A DNA stretch of 64,000 bases from an uncultured Pseudomonadales bacterium (GCA_958296195.1 OY282455.1:2294001-2358000); one strand, 5' to 3'; numbered from the stretch's first letter, positions 26,112 through 35,329 are shown. Numbers and translations: made by a program. Notes: generated from the letters alone by a model not told the origin.

Positions 26112-27263
26112 ATGACCAACCAATCCCAGCCCACTTCCCGCGCCGCGGCGCCCTTGCAGCGGCGGCACATGCCCGCCGGCTACGCCGTTTCCCTAGCCGA
26201 CTACACCAAGCGCGGTATGCCGGAGGAGGCCCGCATACCCAAGGATTTTGGCCCGCCGCAAAGTCTGCGCGGTTTTGAGGCGACCTACCGCAACATCATC
26301 GACTACATCGTGCGCATCACCTACCGCATCTGGGAGGATCGGGAGGTGGAGTACATCCGCGCCACCTACGCCGACGGGGCCAGAACCTATGACGACTACG
26401 GCCTGCAGCTAGGCGACGAAAAGATCGTGCAGGACACTTACCACACCACTGGCGCTTTCTCCGACATTCGGCTCATCGCCGACGAGATCGTTTGGGCCGG
26501 GGACGACGCAGTGGGCTTCCACACCTCCCACCGAACCATCATTCGCGGCACCAACGACGGGGACAGCAAATACGGCCCGGCCACTGGCAAATCCGTGGAT
26601 GTGCTGGTCATCGCCAATTGCGTCTCCTTGGAGAACGAGATCTTCCTGGAGCATGTGCAGTACAACAACTCGGCCCTGCTGCAGCAGTTGGGCTTGGGTT
26701 TGGATGCAGCCGTGGCTGAACTGCTGGCCGCGCCGCCGGCCGGATGGCCGAGGGACGCGGAGACCTGGCGGCAATTGCGTCGCGCCGCCAGCCCGGTGCG
26801 GCCTCTGTCGGAGGGCGAACCGATCGCCGGCTTTGACGTGGACCGCTTCGTTCGCGGCCACTTTAGCGACCTTTGGAAGCGGCGTGACGCTGAGGCCCTG
26901 GCCGTCAATTGCAGCCCCTCCTTGGGCTTTCTAGGCTCCACCAATCGAGCCTTCTCCGGGTTGGCGCCCTATCGGGATTTCGTCGCTTCCGTCACCAGTC
27001 CCTTCGCCGACCTCGAGTTGCAGATGGACGAAGTCTATTGGATGGGCAACGACCGCGACGGCTACCTGACTTCGGAGCGCTGGAGCGCCGTCGGCGTTCA
27101 CGCCAAGCCCGGTCTCTATGGGGAACCGACGGGCCGGGCGGTGCAGATTTGGGGCGTCACGCAGCACGAGATTAGAAATGGGCGCATCGTTCGGGAGTGG
27201 ACCCTGTTCAACGAACTCGACCTGATGATGCAGATCGAGGCCGCCCGACGAGGCTTCCCTTAG
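26112..27263 (+). CDS. SnoaL-like (NTF2-superfamily) double-domain protein 1
   Basis: A 383-residue protein with two NTF2-fold, SnoaL-like halves, about residues 55-200 and 245-375. Each half has the family's hydrophobic strand pairs; landmarks are RNIIDYIVRITYRIWEDREV, GPATGKSVDVLVIANCVSLE, and in the second half GEPTGRAVQIWGVTQHEIRN followed by GRIVREWTLFNELDLMMQIE. It is clearly paralogous to the gene at 34260-35240. Proteins of this fold include ester cyclases, isomerases and hydratases; no specific reaction can be assigned. Start ATG 26112. It is the first gene after the LacI-controlled promoter and precedes another SnoaL-like gene by 96 bases. Confidence 0.8.
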   Translation: MTNQSQPTSRAAAPLQRRHMPAGYAVSLADYTKRGMPEEARIPKDFGPPQSLRGFEATYRNIIDYIVRITYRIWEDREVEYIRATYADGARTYDDYGLQLGDEKIVQDTYHTTGAFSDIRLIADEIVWAGDDAVGFHTSHRTIIRGTNDGDSKYGPATGKSVDVLVIANCVSLENEIFLEHVQYNNSALLQQLGLGLDAAVAELLAAPPAGWPRDAETWRQLRRAASPVRPLSEGEPIAGFDVDRFVRGHFSDLWKRRDAEALAVNCSPSLGFLGSTNRAFSGLAPYRDFVASVTSPFADLELQMDEVYWMGNDRDGYLTSERWSAVGVHAKPGLYGEPTGRAVQIWGVTQHEIRNGRIVREWTLFNELDLMMQIEAARRGFP

Positions 27264-27359
27264 CCCCGGGGCACCGCGGCAGGCCGCCCTTCCAGGCTGT
27301 TTCTTTGGCGGGCCGGGTTGCCGGGCAATGGTCGCCAATTCACTTGTTGGAGCATTGGC

Positions 27360-28361
27360 ATGGCGAACTTTCAAGATGGCAAAGCCTTGGTGCTGGACTG
27401 CTTCCAGGCTCTGGAGGATGCGCACCCGGCCCAAGCGGCACAGGTCTTGGGCCGCTTCACCAGCACGGACTATCGTTTCCGAGGCGTGCATCCGTTCAAC
27501 GAGCTGCACGGGGCCGAGGCGGTGGCGGAGAGGGTGTGGGGACCGCTGCTGACTTCCTTCACCGCCCTGCAGCGCCGCCAGGACATCTTCATGGCCGGCC
27601 TTAACCAGATCGACGGCTTCAAGTCGCTGTGGGTGACCAGCATGGGCAAGTTCATGGGCCTGTTCGATGCGGACTGGCTGGGCATCCCGGCGACCGGCAA
27701 GATCGCCTTGCTGCCCTATTGCGAATTTCATCGCGTCGCCGGCGGCAAGATTGCGGAGTCGGCCTTCTTCTGCGACATCATCAGCGTCATGAAGCAGGCC
27801 GGCCGGCAGCCCTTGCCGGAGCAGACCGGCGCGGAAATCGTCAACCCCGGCCCCCGCACCGGGGACGGGCTGCTGTTCGGAGAGCAGGACGAGGGGGAGT
27901 CGCAGAAGACGCTGCGCCTCATCACCCGCATGTGCGACGCCTTGGTGGCGGACTACCTATGCTCGCCGGACGAGGTGCTGGCCAGGGATTGGCATGAGGA
28001 CATGCTTTGGTTCGGCCCCAGCGGCATCGGCGCCACCTACACCATCAGCCGCTATCAGAAGCAGCATCAGAATCCCTTTCGCCAAGGCTTGAACAACATC
28101 GAGTTCAAGGGGCATGTGCTGGAGCATGCCGAGGGCCGCTACGGCGGCTGGTGGGGCTGGCCCAACCTGACCATGAATCCCGGTGACGGCTTCATGGGGC
28201 TGCCGGCGTCGGAGCGGCCGGTGGAGATGCGGGTGGTCGATATGTACCGGCGCTGCGGGGACAAGCTGGCGGAAAACTGGGTCTTCATCGACCTGCTGCA
28301 CTACCTGAAGCTGCAAGGCGTTGACCTGTTGCAGCGCAGCCGGAGCATTCACAACGCTTGA
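27360..28361 (+). CDS. SnoaL-like (NTF2-superfamily) double-domain protein 2
   Basis: A 333-residue protein with two SnoaL-like halves: FTSTDYRFRGVHPFNELHGA through GIPATGKIALLPYCEFHRVA and GGKIAESAFFCDIISVMKQA, then a second half with RDWHEDMLWFGPSGIGATYT and a DMYRRCGDKLAENWVFIDLL end. It is more diverged from the other two SnoaL-like genes of this region. The start at ATG 27360 is preferred over the longer frame because the family-like sequence begins at once (MANFQDGKALVLDCFQALED). It is co-directional with SnoaL-like gene 1 and convergent with the symporter gene. The substrate is unknown. Confidence 0.78.
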   Translation: MANFQDGKALVLDCFQALEDAHPAQAAQVLGRFTSTDYRFRGVHPFNELHGAEAVAERVWGPLLTSFTALQRRQDIFMAGLNQIDGFKSLWVTSMGKFMGLFDADWLGIPATGKIALLPYCEFHRVAGGKIAESAFFCDIISVMKQAGRQPLPEQTGAEIVNPGPRTGDGLLFGEQDEGESQKTLRLITRMCDALVADYLCSPDEVLARDWHEDMLWFGPSGIGATYTISRYQKQHQNPFRQGLNNIEFKGHVLEHAEGRYGGWWGWPNLTMNPGDGFMGLPASERPVEMRVVDMYRRCGDKLAENWVFIDLLHYLKLQGVDLLQRSRSIHNA

Positions 28362-28392
28362 ACCGAGCGACGACTTGCTGCAACGCAAGGCC

Positions 28393-30003
28393 CTAGATGA
28401 GGCTTTGCGCCATCCATAGGGCGGCGACGCATAGGGCAAAGTAGGCCAGCAGGAAGTAGCTGGCGCGATCGACCTTGCCCGGCATCCGCTGCCAGCCCTC
28501 GTCGGTTTGCGCCCAACCCTCCTGCTTGAACAGCCGTTGCTGCCCAACGACGGAATAGGGGTGCCATTCGGCTTGCCGGCCGTCGAGCAGCAGGCTGGCG
28601 CTCCAGGCCACGGTGATGCTGACCACCCCGCCGAGGGCGCAGTACCAAGGCCAGGCGAGGTCCGTGAGGAAGCCGGCGTAGGCTAGGGAGAGGAAGCCGG
28701 CCGCCACCCCCCACATCAGCCCGCGCTGGCTGGTGTGCTTGGAGTAGAAGCCTAGACCGAACATGGCCAGCTTGGCGCCTACGAAAAAGGAGCCCACCTC
28801 GCTGAGGACCTCCAGCACCGAGGCGCCGTCGCCGGCGGCGAACAGGATGGCCGGCGCCACCATCAGCACCCCCCAGAGGACGGTGAACCAGCGGGAGGCG
28901 GCTAGGCTGCGCTGCGGCGTGGAGTGCTTGTTGAAGAACTTCTCGTAGAAATCCAGGGTGGTCACCGTGGCCATGGAGTTGAGGCTGGAGTCCAAGCTGG
29001 ACATGGCGGCGGCCACCACGGCGGCGGTGACCACCCCCATCAACCCAGGCACGCCGATGGCGGCCACGAACTCCAGCACGATCTTGTTGCCGTCGGCAAA
29101 CTCCTGCCCGCCGTAGTAGCCCCAGAACAGCAGGCCCAAGCCGAAGAACAGGGCGTAGATGGGGAAGGCGGCGTAGCCCATCAGAATGTAAGCCTTCTTG
29201 GCGTCCCCCAAGGTGCGGGCGGCCAGGGTGCGCTGCACCATCATCTGGTTCACCCCATAGACCACCACATGGTAGATGGACATGGCGACCACCCCGGTCC
29301 AGATGGTGGCCACCTTGGCCGGGTCCAGGGAGTGGACGAAGGGGTCGGTTCGCCCTTGCGCCTTGAGCGCCGCCAAGGTGTCCAGCAGGGAGCCCGGCAG
29401 CTCCGCGAGCACCATTGCGAAAATGATGAAGGCCCCGGCGAACAGCACCGCGGTCTGCATCAGGTCCGTCCAGATGACCGCCGAGATGCCGCCCAGCAAG
29501 GTGTAGGCCAGGGCCACCGCGGCGACGATCAGGATTGCGTAGGTGACGTCCATGCCGGTGATGAACTCCAGCACCAAGGCCGCGGTGTACAGCATGATGC
29601 CGGAATACAGGGCGTTGCCGAACAGGAAGATGGCGGACATGACGGTGCGCGACGCCAAGCCGAAGCGCCGCTCCAGGTAATCGAAGATGGAGGCGACGCC
29701 GCTGTGGTAGAAGAACGGCAGGAAGACCGTGATGACGACGAAGATGGCGATGGGATAGTTGATGTGGATGAAGATGACGGAGAAGCCCTCCTCGTAGGCC
29801 CAGGCGGGGCCGCCGAGGAAGGCCAGCGCTCCGACGTAGGTGGCCACCACGGAAAGGCCGATCACCGGCCAGGGCGTGGTTTTTTGGCCCAAGTAGTAGT
29901 GCTGCGCCGTCCGCACCCGCTTGCTGAGCAGGAAGCCGACGAGCAGGGCGCCGACCACATAGGCGGCGAGGATGGTCCAGTTAAGGGCGCCGAATTCAGT
30001 CAC
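28393..30003 (-). CDS. sodium:solute symporter (SSS family)
   Basis: A 536-residue inner-membrane symporter with about 13-14 transmembrane segments. ALLVGFLLSKRVRTAQHYYL and SVVATYVGALAFLGGPAWAY at the N terminus, the sodium-binding region with YTLLGGISAVIWTDLMQTAV, and AAVVAAAMSSLDSSLNSMAT in the middle are characteristic of the SSS family, which includes the proline, pantothenate and sugar symporters. It lies downstream of the second TonB receptor on the same strand, so the two could form an outer- and inner-membrane uptake route for one substrate. Start ATG 30003; a GC-rich hairpin lies between the two genes. Confidence 0.92.
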   Translation of the reverse strand: MTEFGALNWTILAAYVVGALLVGFLLSKRVRTAQHYYLGQKTTPWPVIGLSVVATYVGALAFLGGPAWAYEEGFSVIFIHINYPIAIFVVITVFLPFFYHSGVASIFDYLERRFGLASRTVMSAIFLFGNALYSGIMLYTAALVLEFITGMDVTYAILIVAAVALAYTLLGGISAVIWTDLMQTAVLFAGAFIIFAMVLAELPGSLLDTLAALKAQGRTDPFVHSLDPAKVATIWTGVVAMSIYHVVVYGVNQMMVQRTLAARTLGDAKKAYILMGYAAFPIYALFFGLGLLFWGYYGGQEFADGNKIVLEFVAAIGVPGLMGVVTAAVVAAAMSSLDSSLNSMATVTTLDFYEKFFNKHSTPQRSLAASRWFTVLWGVLMVAPAILFAAGDGASVLEVLSEVGSFFVGAKLAMFGLGFYSKHTSQRGLMWGVAAGFLSLAYAGFLTDLAWPWYCALGGVVSITVAWSASLLLDGRQAEWHPYSVVGQQRLFKQEGWAQTDEGWQRMPGKVDRASYFLLAYFALCVAALWMAQSLI

Positions 30004-30076
30004 GGCACAGCCGTCGTTGGGGGGTGTTCTTCACGAATGACCAGGCCAACGGTCGCCATGTTTGGATTGAGGGCTA

Positions 30077-30099
30077 CGGCGGGCGGGATGCGCCCGCCG
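30077..30099 (-). terminator. GC hairpin after the second TonB-receptor gene
   Basis: CGGCGGGCG (30077-30085) and CGCCCGCCG (30091-30099) form a perfect 9-bp stem around a 5-base loop, 20 bases after the receptor stop. There is no T-run, so it may attenuate rather than end transcription into the symporter gene. Confidence 0.5.
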
Positions 30100-30119
30100 C
30101 AAGACCGAGCGCAGTTCGA

Positions 30120-32459
30120 CTAGTAGCGATAGCTTAGCGTGAGGCCCCAGTGGCGCGGAGCGCCGTAGTCGGTGATGGCCAAGTCGCCGCCGAAACGGGT
30201 GGAGTTCATCAGCACCGCCTCGTCCTCCAAGTTGTTGATGAAGGCGCGGACGCTCCAGTCGCCGCTGAGGTCCCGCCAAGTCACGCTGATGTCCGTCTTG
30301 GTGAACGAGTCCTGCATGCCGTAGAACCAAGGGGAGTCGTCCGTGCGGTAGCTGTCCGAATAGAACATGGATATGGAGGGCAGCAAGGAGCCGGCGGCGC
30401 CGAGATCGAACCTGTAGCTGGCCAGCAGGGTGAGGGTGACATCCGGCGACAGGACCACTTGCTGGCCGTCCAAGTCGAATATATTGGCCACGCCCGATAC
30501 GGTGGTGCCGCCCTCCTGATAGACGTTGGGCACCGCGAAGTCCCCGTACTCCGCCTTCTGCAGGGCAACGCGGGCGCCGAGAGTGAGATTGTCCGTTGCC
30601 AGCCAGTCCAACTCGACTTCGACGCCTAGGGCGTCGATCTCCCCGGCGTTGTCGGAAAACGCCAAGGTGGTGGCGCCGGTGTCCACGAATTTGGTGGCCA
30701 GCAGATCCTCGAATTGATTGTAGTAGAAGGAGGCGTTGAGCAGGACGCGGCCGTCGGCCAAGCGGTTCTTGCTGCCGATCTCGAAGGCGGTGACTAGCTG
30801 TTCGTCATAGGAGTTGGTGCCGTTGAAGGCCCCTTGCTGATTACCGGCCAAGAAGCCGGTGGAGGCGGTGAAGTAAACCAGGGAGTCGGCGGCTACGTCC
30901 ATCTCCAAGCCGGCTCGCCAGGTTACCTTGTCCCAACTGCCCTCGCCGTCCGGCACTTCAAGCACGCTGAAGTCCACAGCTGACAGATCGTTGGGGTTCT
31001 GGCCGTAGATTTCCCAATCCCGCTCGTCGTCCGTGTAGCGCAGCCCGCCGATGATGCGGAAGCTGTCGGTGATGGCGTACTTGGCCTCGCCGTAGAAGGC
31101 CATGGACTGGGTGTCCACCTGGATCTGGTTGGCCCAGGAGGCAAAGGCGTTGATGTCCGGCGGCGTCACCGGCACGTTGTTCACCACGGTGGCGAGGTCC
31201 TTCCAGAGAAAGGCGTTTTCAAGGTCCTCCTGCAGGAAGAAGGCACCGACCACCCACTCCAGAGGGCCGTCGCCGCTGGAGGTTAGCTGAATCTCCTGCA
31301 TGCCGGTCTTTGAGGTGATGTCGTTGCCGCACTCCGTGGTGTGGTAGGAGGACAGGTCGCAGTCGGCCCAGCGGTACTCGGCATAGTCGAGGTCGGCGAT
31401 GGTCACCTTCAGGTCCGCGAAGCCCAAGCTGAAGTTCATTTCCAGCGCCAGGGTGGTTTCCTCCAGATCGCGCACCGTCAGCGTGTCGTCGGCGATGCGG
31501 TAGGGTGAACTCGTTGTGGGCGCGGCGGTGTCCAAGCCGGGGGTGGCGGCTAGGTCGAAGCCGGCGCCGTAGCGCCCGCAGGTGCTGGCGCATTCGTCCG
31601 ACCGGCCAATGCGCGGGCGCAGCACGCCGTCAACGCCGTTGGTCAGGCCGGTTTGCAGGTTGACGGGGACGCCCTCGGCGTAGTAGCCGAAACTCCCGTT
31701 GCCGTTGGAGTCGTCATTCCATTGCTCGACGCGCAGATTGACGTCAAACGCATCCGTTGGAGCAAAGGCCAACTGCGCCCGAACGTAGGTGGTGTCCGCG
31801 TCCTTCAGACCGCCCTTGTCGCCAAGGGTGATGTTTTCGACGTAGGGGTCGCGGGCTTCCCGCACCCCAGCCACGCGCAGCGCCGCCCGGTCGCTGATGG
31901 GCAGGTTGACGAAACCTTCACCGCGCAGCCATGCGTAGTCGCCGCCGCTCAGCGCCACGCCGTAATCCATTTCCTCAGTGTTGGGTCGGTTGCTGATGAC
32001 ATGCACCAAGCCGCCGAAGGAGTTGCGCCCGAACAGGGTGCCTTGGGGGCCGCGCAGCACCTCCACCCGGTCCACATCTACGAAGCCGGCCAAGGCTTGG
32101 CCATGCCGGGGCCGGTAAATGCCGTCGGTGTAGAAGGACACGGCCACGTCGTTGGCTTCCACCTGCTTGGTGCGCGCCCCGCGCATGGCCGGTCGCGGGT
32201 CGCTCCCGGACACGCCCATCTGCAGCCCCGGCGCCAAGGTGTCCAGCCGGAACAGATCGTTGACGCCAAGCGCCTTGAGCTGCTCCCCGGTGACGGCGGT
32301 GACAGCCACGGAGATGTCCTGCACGCTGGCGGCGCGCTTGGTGGCGGTCACCACCACTTCCTCGATAACGCGATCGTCCTGCGCCCACAGGTTCAAGGGC
32401 AGGGCGGCCAAGGCCAGGGCGAGGCCGTGCAAGCTGAGTTTTCCAAGTCTTGCGGACAT
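30120..32459 (-). CDS. TonB-dependent outer-membrane receptor
   Basis: A 779-residue receptor with a signal peptide (LGKLSLHGLALALAALPLNL before WAQDD), the segment VIEEVVVTATKRAASVQDIS, the plug (NDLFRLDTLAPGLQMGV, DRVEVLRGPQGTLFGRNSFG) and a barrel ending GLTLSYRY with a terminal tyrosine. It is a different subtype from the receptor at 20.5-23.3 kb. It sits upstream of the symporter gene on the same strand. The start at 32459 lies 117 bases from the left end of an insertion sequence, and a copy of the regulon motif is found 93 bases upstream. Confidence 0.93.
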   Translation of the reverse strand: MSARLGKLSLHGLALALAALPLNLWAQDDRVIEEVVVTATKRAASVQDISVAVTAVTGEQLKALGVNDLFRLDTLAPGLQMGVSGSDPRPAMRGARTKQVEANDVAVSFYTDGIYRPRHGQALAGFVDVDRVEVLRGPQGTLFGRNSFGGLVHVISNRPNTEEMDYGVALSGGDYAWLRGEGFVNLPISDRAALRVAGVREARDPYVENITLGDKGGLKDADTTYVRAQLAFAPTDAFDVNLRVEQWNDDSNGNGSFGYYAEGVPVNLQTGLTNGVDGVLRPRIGRSDECASTCGRYGAGFDLAATPGLDTAAPTTSSPYRIADDTLTVRDLEETTLALEMNFSLGFADLKVTIADLDYAEYRWADCDLSSYHTTECGNDITSKTGMQEIQLTSSGDGPLEWVVGAFFLQEDLENAFLWKDLATVVNNVPVTPPDINAFASWANQIQVDTQSMAFYGEAKYAITDSFRIIGGLRYTDDERDWEIYGQNPNDLSAVDFSVLEVPDGEGSWDKVTWRAGLEMDVAADSLVYFTASTGFLAGNQQGAFNGTNSYDEQLVTAFEIGSKNRLADGRVLLNASFYYNQFEDLLATKFVDTGATTLAFSDNAGEIDALGVEVELDWLATDNLTLGARVALQKAEYGDFAVPNVYQEGGTTVSGVANIFDLDGQQVVLSPDVTLTLLASYRFDLGAAGSLLPSISMFYSDSYRTDDSPWFYGMQDSFTKTDISVTWRDLSGDWSVRAFINNLEDEAVLMNSTRFGGDLAITDYGAPRHWGLTLSYRY

Positions 32460-32551
32460 TGCGTTGCTCCTGTTTGTCTAGTGTGTCCGCCCCGCCCACC
32501 TTGCGGCGCCTCTCCGCGGGACAGCTTGCGCGGTAGCATAGGCCGAAGTGA

Positions 32552-32563
32552 CTGCGTATGCAA
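32552..32563 (-). promoter_or_regulatory. candidate operator upstream of the second TonB receptor
   Basis: On the minus strand this reads TTGCATACGCAG, one mismatch from the motif at 35287-35298 (TTGCATTCGCAG) and two from that at 25893-25904. The flanking -35 and -10 elements are weaker than at the other two sites. The insertion sequence begins 12 bases further upstream and may have altered the promoter. Confidence 0.5.
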
Positions 32564-32575
32564 CCCCACGTCTTG

Positions 32576-32634
32576 TCCAATGAGAAGTGAGCCTGAAGCG
32601 GGAAGGCGATTCCAACGAGAAGTGAGCCTGAAGG
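32576..32634 (+). repeat. left terminal repeat of the insertion sequence, present twice
   Basis: Two copies 35 bases apart (32576-32600 and 32611-32634), each with TCCAA, then GAGAAGTGAGCCTGAAG. The second copy, with ATTCCAA, resembles the right end slightly better, so the first may be a duplicated outer end. Confidence 0.65.
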
Positions 32635-32658
32635 GGGTCGATCCGGGATCATCGGAGG

Positions 32659-33918
32659 ATGATCGTGACAATGGCCACCGAGCGGCTGGAGAGCTTGGAG
32701 CAGGTTCGCGCCTTCGTGGAGGGCAGCGGGGGATTGGACTTCGTCGGGTCGGATCGGCCTTCCCGGAACGCCTTCGTGCGGCGTGTGCTGGTGAAGTTCG
32801 AGTACGGGACTCTGGGCAAGGCCGACAAGGGGCTGGTGAAGCGGTTCCTGGGCAAGGCCACCGGGCTGTCGCGGGCGCAGTTGACGCGGCTGGTCCGGCA
32901 GCACGCGAAGACGGGGCGGATCGAGGACCGCCGCCGCGGCGCACCGGCGAGGCCGTTCGTCCGGCGCTACACGGCGGTGGACGCGGCGCTGCTGGCGGAG
33001 GTGGACGGGACGCTGGGGCAGGTCTGCGGGCAGGCGACGCGGGCGGTGATGCGGCGCGAGTTCGAGGTGTTCGGCGACGCCCGCTTCGAGCGTCTGGCGG
33101 GCATCTCGACCAGTCATCTTTACAACCTGCGCAAGTCCAAGACCTATGGACGCCAGCGCGTCTCGCGCACCCGCACGAAGCCGACCGCGGCGGCCATCGG
33201 CGAGCGCCGCAAGCCGCGTCCCGAGGGGAGGCCCGGCTTCGTGCGGGTGGACTCCGTTCACCAGGGCGACCTCGACGGACGCAAGGGCGTCTACGAGATC
33301 AACCTGGTCGACGAGGTCACGCAGTACGAGTTCGTGGGCGCGGTCGAGGCCATCTCGGAACGCTTCATGATCCCCGTGCTGGCGGGCCTCCTGGACCTTT
33401 TCCCCTTTGTGATCAAGGGGTTCCACGCCGACAACGGCTCCGAGTACGTCAACCGCAGGGTCGCCGCCCTGCTGGAGAAGCTGCGCGCCGAGTTCACCCG
33501 CTCGCGTCCGCGCCGCTCCAACGACAACGCCTTGGTCGAGAGCAAGAACGCCAGCGTCGTGCGCCGCCATCTCGGCCACGCCCACATTCCCGCCCGCTTC
33601 GCGCCGCTGGTTCACCAGTTCGCCAGCGCCGTGCTCTCCCCCCACCTCAACTTCCACCGCCCCTGCCTGTTCGCCACGCCGGTCGCCGACGGGAACGGCA
33701 GGGTCCGCAAGGCCTACCGCGACGACGACGTCGCCACGCCCCACGAACGGCTCAAGTCCATCGAGGGCGCCGAGCGCCTCCTCAAGCCCGGCCTCTCCTT
33801 CGCAGCGCTCGACGCCGAGGCAAGCGCCATGAGCGACCTCGAATCCGCCCGCCTCGTCAACCGCGAGCGCGACAAGCTGTTCCGAGCCGTCGGCGCCGCA
33901 TGGCCGAGCGCGGCGTGA
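32659..33918 (+). CDS. DDE integrase-core transposase
   Basis: A 419-residue transposase. The N-terminal 150 residues hold a helix-turn-helix region (TGLSRAQLTRLVRQHAKTGR). The retroviral-integrase-type core has Asp198 in FVRVDSVHQGDLDG, Asp258 in GFHADNGSEYVN and Glu294 in NALVESKNAS, a D-N35-E spacing. All three catalytic residues are present, so the enzyme may be active. The related group is usually annotated only as integrase-core transposase; I do not assign it to a named IS family. ATG 32659 is the outermost start; GTG 32665 or ATG 32671 sit better behind the GGAGG at 32653. Confidence 0.88.
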   Translation: MIVTMATERLESLEQVRAFVEGSGGLDFVGSDRPSRNAFVRRVLVKFEYGTLGKADKGLVKRFLGKATGLSRAQLTRLVRQHAKTGRIEDRRRGAPARPFVRRYTAVDAALLAEVDGTLGQVCGQATRAVMRREFEVFGDARFERLAGISTSHLYNLRKSKTYGRQRVSRTRTKPTAAAIGERRKPRPEGRPGFVRVDSVHQGDLDGRKGVYEINLVDEVTQYEFVGAVEAISERFMIPVLAGLLDLFPFVIKGFHADNGSEYVNRRVAALLEKLRAEFTRSRPRRSNDNALVESKNASVVRRHLGHAHIPARFAPLVHQFASAVLSPHLNFHRPCLFATPVADGNGRVRKAYRDDDVATPHERLKSIEGAERLLKPGLSFAALDAEASAMSDLESARLVNRERDKLFRAVGAAWPSAA

Positions 33919-34259
33919 CGACGCTCCGCCCGACCCGCCTCGAAACGACCGACCCCGCGTTTCCCACGGCCTTCCCACCGCCGCTTTCATGCTTGGGGAT
34001 CGCGCCCGTGGAAAGACCATGGAAAACGCTATGCGGCCCAATCAACCCGGCGAACCGCCAGACCGCCTCCAAGCCCTTCCTCGGCTGTCGCACGGCCCTC
34101 CGAAGACTTGCCATCCGAAAGCGCCTTCGGCATCATCGCCCACCATCTCAACCAATTCCCGACTCGGCCCAAGGCACCGAACATCGCCCTTCGTTCAGGC
34201 TCATTTCGGTATTGGAATTGACTCCCCAATGGCCTGAAAACTCAGTTTTAAGGGGTTGG

Positions 34260-35240
34260 TTAAACGATTTGCGCCAACAGGCCAAGGCGGTCGAACAGGG
34301 TCCAGTCCGTCACGATGCGGTCGCCGAGCAGGCGCCAATGGCTGACGCCGAGGATGAACACCCGGCGGCCGGACGCCGGCCGGCCTTCGTACGCCCCTAG
34401 ATGGAGCGCCGCCAAACCCCAGCGCACGGCGACGCTCCGTCCGGTTTGTCCCCAAGGCTGGACGGCGATGTGGTCGATGCGGATGCAGGCTTCGCCGAAC
34501 GCCGTCCGCAATGCGGCGAAGTGGCTTGCGATGGCGGGTGCGCCGGAATGCCGCTCCAGAGGGGAGACATGCAGCACCGCGTAGGGGGCGTAGAGCGAGC
34601 CAAGCTCCTGCTTTGCTCCGGTTTCCCAGCAAGCCCGCAGCACCCGGCTAGCCAAGGGCTGAAGTTCATGGTCGCAGTCTTCGCCGGTGGGGACGCGGGC
34701 CAGTTCGCCGGCCAGCCAGGCGGCGGTGGCCGCGGTGCGCGACTCGGCGATTCGCCGAGCCGCCGCCAGCGCATCGAAACCTAGCTGGCGCACGAGCGTC
34801 AAGCCGTCTCGAACCAACCACTCCTGGGTGATGACGCCGTCCTCCACCACGCAGTCGGCAATGGCGGTGACCCGCACGGACTTGCCGGTGGCCGGGCCGA
34901 AGGCGGACGCTCCCAAGTTCGTCATGGGGCTCTCTATGCGGTGCGAGGAATAGAAGCCGCGTTCCAGGTCGTTGGACCAGATCACTTCATCGGCCAACAG
35001 CAGACGGTCCGGAAACGCGCTGAGGTAGGCGTGGGTGCTCTCCACCATCGCTTGGGCGCCCTGCTGCACGGCGTCCAGGCCATGCACCACGCAGTCCGGC
35101 GCATAGTATTGGTGAATCAACTCGACGCCGCGCTCCTCCCAGATCTCGAAGGTGATGCCAAGGATGTAATCGGCCAGCTCGGAATCCGCGCCGTAGCGGC
35201 CTCGCTTGGTGGGTGTTTTGATGGTCACGGTGCGGCGCAT
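34260..35240 (-). CDS. SnoaL-like (NTF2-superfamily) double-domain protein 3
   Basis: A product of 326 residues or slightly fewer with two SnoaL-like halves: LADYILGITFEIWEERGVEL through GPATGKSVRVTAIADCVVED, then a half ending GRRVFILGVSHWRLLGDRIV and TDWTLFDRLGLLAQIV. The GPATGKSV and DWTLF/EWTLF segments align with SnoaL-like protein 1, so the two are paralogues. The start at 35240 (MRRTVTIKTPTKRG) leaves an 89-base divergent interval to the cupin gene; a longer frame reaches 35315 but would run across the cupin promoter. The insertion sequence ends 43 bases beyond its stop. Confidence 0.78.
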   Translation of the reverse strand: MRRTVTIKTPTKRGRYGADSELADYILGITFEIWEERGVELIHQYYAPDCVVHGLDAVQQGAQAMVESTHAYLSAFPDRLLLADEVIWSNDLERGFYSSHRIESPMTNLGASAFGPATGKSVRVTAIADCVVEDGVITQEWLVRDGLTLVRQLGFDALAAARRIAESRTAATAAWLAGELARVPTGEDCDHELQPLASRVLRACWETGAKQELGSLYAPYAVLHVSPLERHSGAPAIASHFAALRTAFGEACIRIDHIAVQPWGQTGRSVAVRWGLAALHLGAYEGRPASGRRVFILGVSHWRLLGDRIVTDWTLFDRLGLLAQIV

Positions 35241-35275
35241 GATAGCTGGTTCGCCACAGTCCAACGGCGCTTGGC

Positions 35276-35304
35276 TTGACCGTCGGTTGCATTCGCAGTA
35301 CATT
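35276..35304 (+). promoter_or_regulatory. promoter with the same operator layout, driving the cupin gene
   Basis: TTGACC (35276-35281) and TACATT (35299-35304) are separated by 17 bases, and the spacer ends with TTGCATTCGCAG (35287-35298). This is the same arrangement as at 25882-25910. The cupin start codon is 25 bases downstream. The divergent SnoaL-like gene could be controlled by the same bound regulator. Confidence 0.7.
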
Positions 35305-35329
35305 TTTACTTCCATTTTGCAGCAGCCCC

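Larger units (their letters stand above)
32576..34216 (+). mobile_element. insertion sequence with one DDE transposase
   Basis: The left end carries the motif GAGAAGTGAGCCTGAAG twice (in 32576-32600 and in 32611-32634), and the right end (34194-34216) carries its inverted counterpart TTCAGGCTCATTTC followed by GGTATTGGA. The bracketed 1.64 kb contains one transposase gene. A non-coding tail of about 275 bases separates the transposase stop from the right repeat. I see no clear target-site duplication, so the exact ends are approximate. The element sits between the TonB-receptor promoter and a SnoaL-like gene. Confidence 0.75.

Noticed and set aside
31653-34400. 915-residue plus-strand open frame
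   Set aside because: It runs antisense to the TonB receptor and out of frame through the transposase. It has no domain; long antisense frames are expected in GC-rich genes.
34260-35315. longer SnoaL-like frame to 35315
   Set aside because: It would run across the cupin promoter and operator; the family-like part begins after 35240.
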